This document shows, in pieces, positions 61,679-64,000 of a stretch of 64,000 nt of DNA. The notes beneath the pieces were generated by a model, which saw only the letters and a list, made by a program, of their open reading frames with translations, was not told the DNA's origin and searched no databases. Source of the stretch: an uncultured Eubacteriales bacterium (lineage in GTDB: Bacteria > Bacillota > Clostridia > Oscillospirales > Acutalibacteraceae); NCBI GenBank assembly GCA_934489895.1, contig CAKSST010000008.1, forward strand, positions 1 through 64,000, given 5' to 3'. Positions within the stretch are counted from its first letter, which is position 1. Each line of letters starts with the position of its first letter. The translations under genes and the position numbers were made by a program.

Positions 61679-64000
61679 ATGAAGAATATAGAGTTTGAAT
61701 CAATAAGAATCGGCTTGGCATCTCCTGAACAAATCAGAAATTGGTCTTACGGAGAAGTTACCAAACCTGAAACAATAAATTACCGTACGCTCAAACCGGA
61801 ACAGTCTGGTCTGTTTTGCGAGCGTATCTTTGGCCCCATGAAAGACTGGGAATGCCATTGCGGCAAATATAAGAGAATACGTTATAAAGGCAAAATATGT
61901 GAACGCTGCGGCGTTGAGGTTACACGTTCCAAGGTGCGCCGCGAGCGTATGGGTACAATTGAGCTTGCTGCTCCTGTTTCACATATTTGGTACTTTAAAA
62001 CAATCCCTTCGCGTATGGGTATTGTTCTTGACCTTTCACCCAAAGCACTCGAGCAAGTGCTTTATTTCTCACAGTATATTGTAACCAACCCCGGTTCAAC
62101 ACCATTAGAGAAAAAACAGCTTCTTACCGAAGCACAGTACCGCGATATGCGTGAAAAATATGAGAACGACTTTGAGGCAGGCATGGGTGCCGAAGCTATA
62201 AAGAAACTTCTCATGGAAATTGATGTTGAAAAAGAATGCGAACAGATGAAAGCTGAAATCAACGATATTGCTTCATCCAAGTTCACACAGAATCAGCGTC
62301 GTGTACGTCTTTTAAAGCGTCTTGAAATACTTGAGGCTTTCAGAATTTCAGGCAATCGTCCCGAGTGGATGATTCTTGACGTTATTCCGGTTATTCCGCC
62401 CGATTTGCGTCCTATGGTACAGTTGGACGGTGGCCGTTTTGCAACATCTGACCTTAACGACTTGTATCGTCGCGTTATTAACCGTAACAATCGTCTTAAG
62501 AGATTGTTAGAGCTTAAGGCTCCCGACATTATTGTTCGCAACGAAAAGCGTATGCTTCAGGAAGCTGTTGATGCTCTTATTGATAATGGCCGCCGCGGTA
62601 AGGCTGTTACAGGCCCCAGCAATCGCCCTTTGAAATCTCTTTCGGATATGCTTAAGGGAAAACAGGGACGTTTCCGTCAGAACCTGCTTGGTAAACGTGT
62701 TGACTATTCCGGTCGTTCTGTTATAGTTGTTGGTCCTGAGCTTAAAATGTACCAGTGCGGTCTGCCAAAAGAAATGGCATTAGAGCTGTTTAAACCCTTT
62801 GTTATGAAGCGTCTTACCGAAACCGGCCTGGTTTCCAACATTAAAGCTGCACGCAAAAAGGTTGAGCGTGCCGATGTTGAGGTTTGGGATGCGCTTGAAA
62901 CAGTTATTAAGGACCATCCTGTTCTTCTTAACCGTGCTCCTACACTGCACAGACTGGGTATTCAGGCATTTGAGCCTGTATTAGTTGAAGGCCGTGCTTT
63001 GAAACTGCATCCTCTGGTATGTACTGCATATAACGCTGACTTTGACGGTGACCAGATGGCTGTTCACGTACCCCTTTCAGCAGAGGCTCAGTCAGAAGCA
63101 CGATTCTTGATGCTTGCTGCAAACAACCTGCTTAAGCCCTCAGATGGTAAACCTGTTGCTGTTCCTACTCAGGACATGGTTTTGGGTTCATATTATCTTA
63201 CTATTATTAAGGAAGATGATTTAGGCGCAGGTAAAATTTTCCGTAATAAAGAGGAAGCATTACTTGCTTATGATGATGGTGCTGTTTCATTGCACGCACC
63301 CATTAAGATAAGAATGTTCGGCAAAGATGCTGACGGCAACGAGTTTTCTCAGTTGGTTGACGCAACTGTCGGTTTCCTTATCTTCAATGAGTCTATTCCT
63401 CAGGATATGGGTATAATTGACCGTACTGTTAAGGGTCATGAATTAGACTTTGAAATTTCACCTTATGTAATGAAAAAGGATGAAAATGGTCAGTATGTTT
63501 ATGTTACAGATGCTGACGGCAAACGTAAGGTAAACAAGGTTGACAAGAAAAAGCTTGGCGCTATCATTGAAGCTTGCATCAAAAAATTTGGTACAAGCCG
63601 CGCTGCAATAGTACTTGATAAAATTAAGTCTACTGGCTTTAAATATTCAACCAAGGGTGCTATTACGGTTGCTGTTACCGATGCTGTTATTCCGCCTAAA
63701 AAGGCGGAGCTGTTAAAGGCAGCAGAGGATAAAATTGATGTTGTTAATGATAACTTCGAAATGGGCTTCCTAACTAATGAGGAACGCAGCAATGAGGTAA
63801 TTAAAATTTGGAACGAGGCAACTGAAGAGGTTGCTGACGCTTTGAAAGATAACCTTGATGAGTTTAACCCAATCTTTATGATGGCTGACTCAGGAGCTCG
63901 TGGTTCTATGAGCCAGATTCGTCAGCTGGCAGGTATGCGCGGTCTAATTGCCAACACTGCCGGTAAAGTTATTGAAGTTCCCATTCGTGCTAACTACCGT
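61679..64000 (+). CDS. rpoC: DNA-directed RNA polymerase subunit beta' (partial, runs off window)
   Basis: ATG 61679 with CAGGAGG upstream. 774 codons are visible and the frame is still open at the window end. Seen: FESIRIGLASPEQIRNWSYG at the start, the zinc ribbon with CHCGKYK and CERCGVEV, the clamp region, LLGKRVDYSGRSVI, and the catalytic N452-A-D-F-D-G-D458 loop that holds the active-site magnesium. The bridge-helix/trigger-loop lead-in (SGARGSMSQIRQLAGMRG) appears near the end. The missing C-terminal part should be about 400 residues. Confidence 0.97.
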   Translation, partial: MKNIEFESIRIGLASPEQIRNWSYGEVTKPETINYRTLKPEQSGLFCERIFGPMKDWECHCGKYKRIRYKGKICERCGVEVTRSKVRRERMGTIELAAPVSHIWYFKTIPSRMGIVLDLSPKALEQVLYFSQYIVTNPGSTPLEKKQLLTEAQYRDMREKYENDFEAGMGAEAIKKLLMEIDVEKECEQMKAEINDIASSKFTQNQRRVRLLKRLEILEAFRISGNRPEWMILDVIPVIPPDLRPMVQLDGGRFATSDLNDLYRRVINRNNRLKRLLELKAPDIIVRNEKRMLQEAVDALIDNGRRGKAVTGPSNRPLKSLSDMLKGKQGRFRQNLLGKRVDYSGRSVIVVGPELKMYQCGLPKEMALELFKPFVMKRLTETGLVSNIKAARKKVERADVEVWDALETVIKDHPVLLNRAPTLHRLGIQAFEPVLVEGRALKLHPLVCTAYNADFDGDQMAVHVPLSAEAQSEARFLMLAANNLLKPSDGKPVAVPTQDMVLGSYYLTIIKEDDLGAGKIFRNKEEALLAYDDGAVSLHAPIKIRMFGKDADGNEFSQLVDATVGFLIFNESIPQDMGIIDRTVKGHELDFEISPYVMKKDENGQYVYVTDADGKRKVNKVDKKKLGAIIEACIKKFGTSRAAIVLDKIKSTGFKYSTKGAITVAVTDAVIPPKKAELLKAAEDKIDVVNDNFEMGFLTNEERSNEVIKIWNEATEEVADALKDNLDEFNPIFMMADSGARGSMSQIRQLAGMRGLIANTAGKVIEVPIRANYR

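Overview
The window reads as one contiguous chromosomal segment of a low-GC, spore-forming member of the Clostridia. The gut Oscillospirales/Ruminococcaceae group is the best guess, inferred from gene content and codon style rather than proven. Supporting signs are a GerA-type germinant receptor operon, sporulation genes ylbJ, yqfC and yqfD, a meso-DAP type MurE (DNPR motif), AGGAGG-type ribosome sites, frequent TTG/GTG starts, canonical TTGACA/TATAAT promoters, and an era-yqzL-recO block as in Firmicutes.

Layout. 1-3900 is a decayed accessory stretch bounded by two minus-strand tRNA genes (CAU anticodon at 1-77, Leu-GAG at 3811-3894). It holds a LOG-family enzyme, a frameshifted fragment of a type I restriction HsdR gene, a broken Ltp-like fragment, an RsgI-like lipoprotein and a frameshifted tyrosine-integrase remnant beside tRNA-Leu. 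4055-4933 is an E2/CAT-fold protein of unknown substrate. 5118-17509 is the division and cell wall cluster: mraZ, rsmH, ftsL-like, PASTA-type PBP, murE, mraY, ftsW, murG, murA, ftsQ, ftsZ. murF, murD, murB, murC and ftsA are missing from it. 17633-24318 holds a tiny Cys-rich membrane peptide, a ClpC-like ATPase with a shortened middle domain, the germination operon in B-C-A order and a small Cys-rich protein. 24361-32955 runs through ylbJ (divergent), yqfC, yqfD, a tandem 160-bp hairpin element, then phoH, ybeY, era, yqzL, recO, mutS2.

32997-35949 (minus) is an aspartate-family amino acid operon: ACT regulator, hom, lysC. 36092-45402 (plus) carries an AI-2E type transporter, a DUF3343/cysteine-desulfurase-like pair, cdaA-cdaR for cyclic-di-AMP, an unknown Cys-rich membrane protein, recD2, comF and an mreB homologue. 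45451-47571 (minus) is tmcAL with a DUF4380 gene. 47709-52403 holds ackA-galK, the gamma and beta subunits of a Na+-translocating decarboxylase without a local alpha subunit, and a decayed FGGY sugar kinase. A divergent P-type ATPase follows on the minus strand, then prfB, citrate synthase, and rpoB-rpoC driven by a strong local promoter; rpoC runs off the window end.

The most unusual features are the two-copy 160-bp multi-hairpin element before phoH, whose three boundaries each carry an extended -10 box; the P-type ATPase that has lost canonical cation-ligand motifs; and the orphan decarboxylase subunits. No CRISPR array, prophage, complete insertion sequence, rRNA or defence island is visible. 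No clearly new multi-gene system is present; the candidates are single loci and are scored accordingly.
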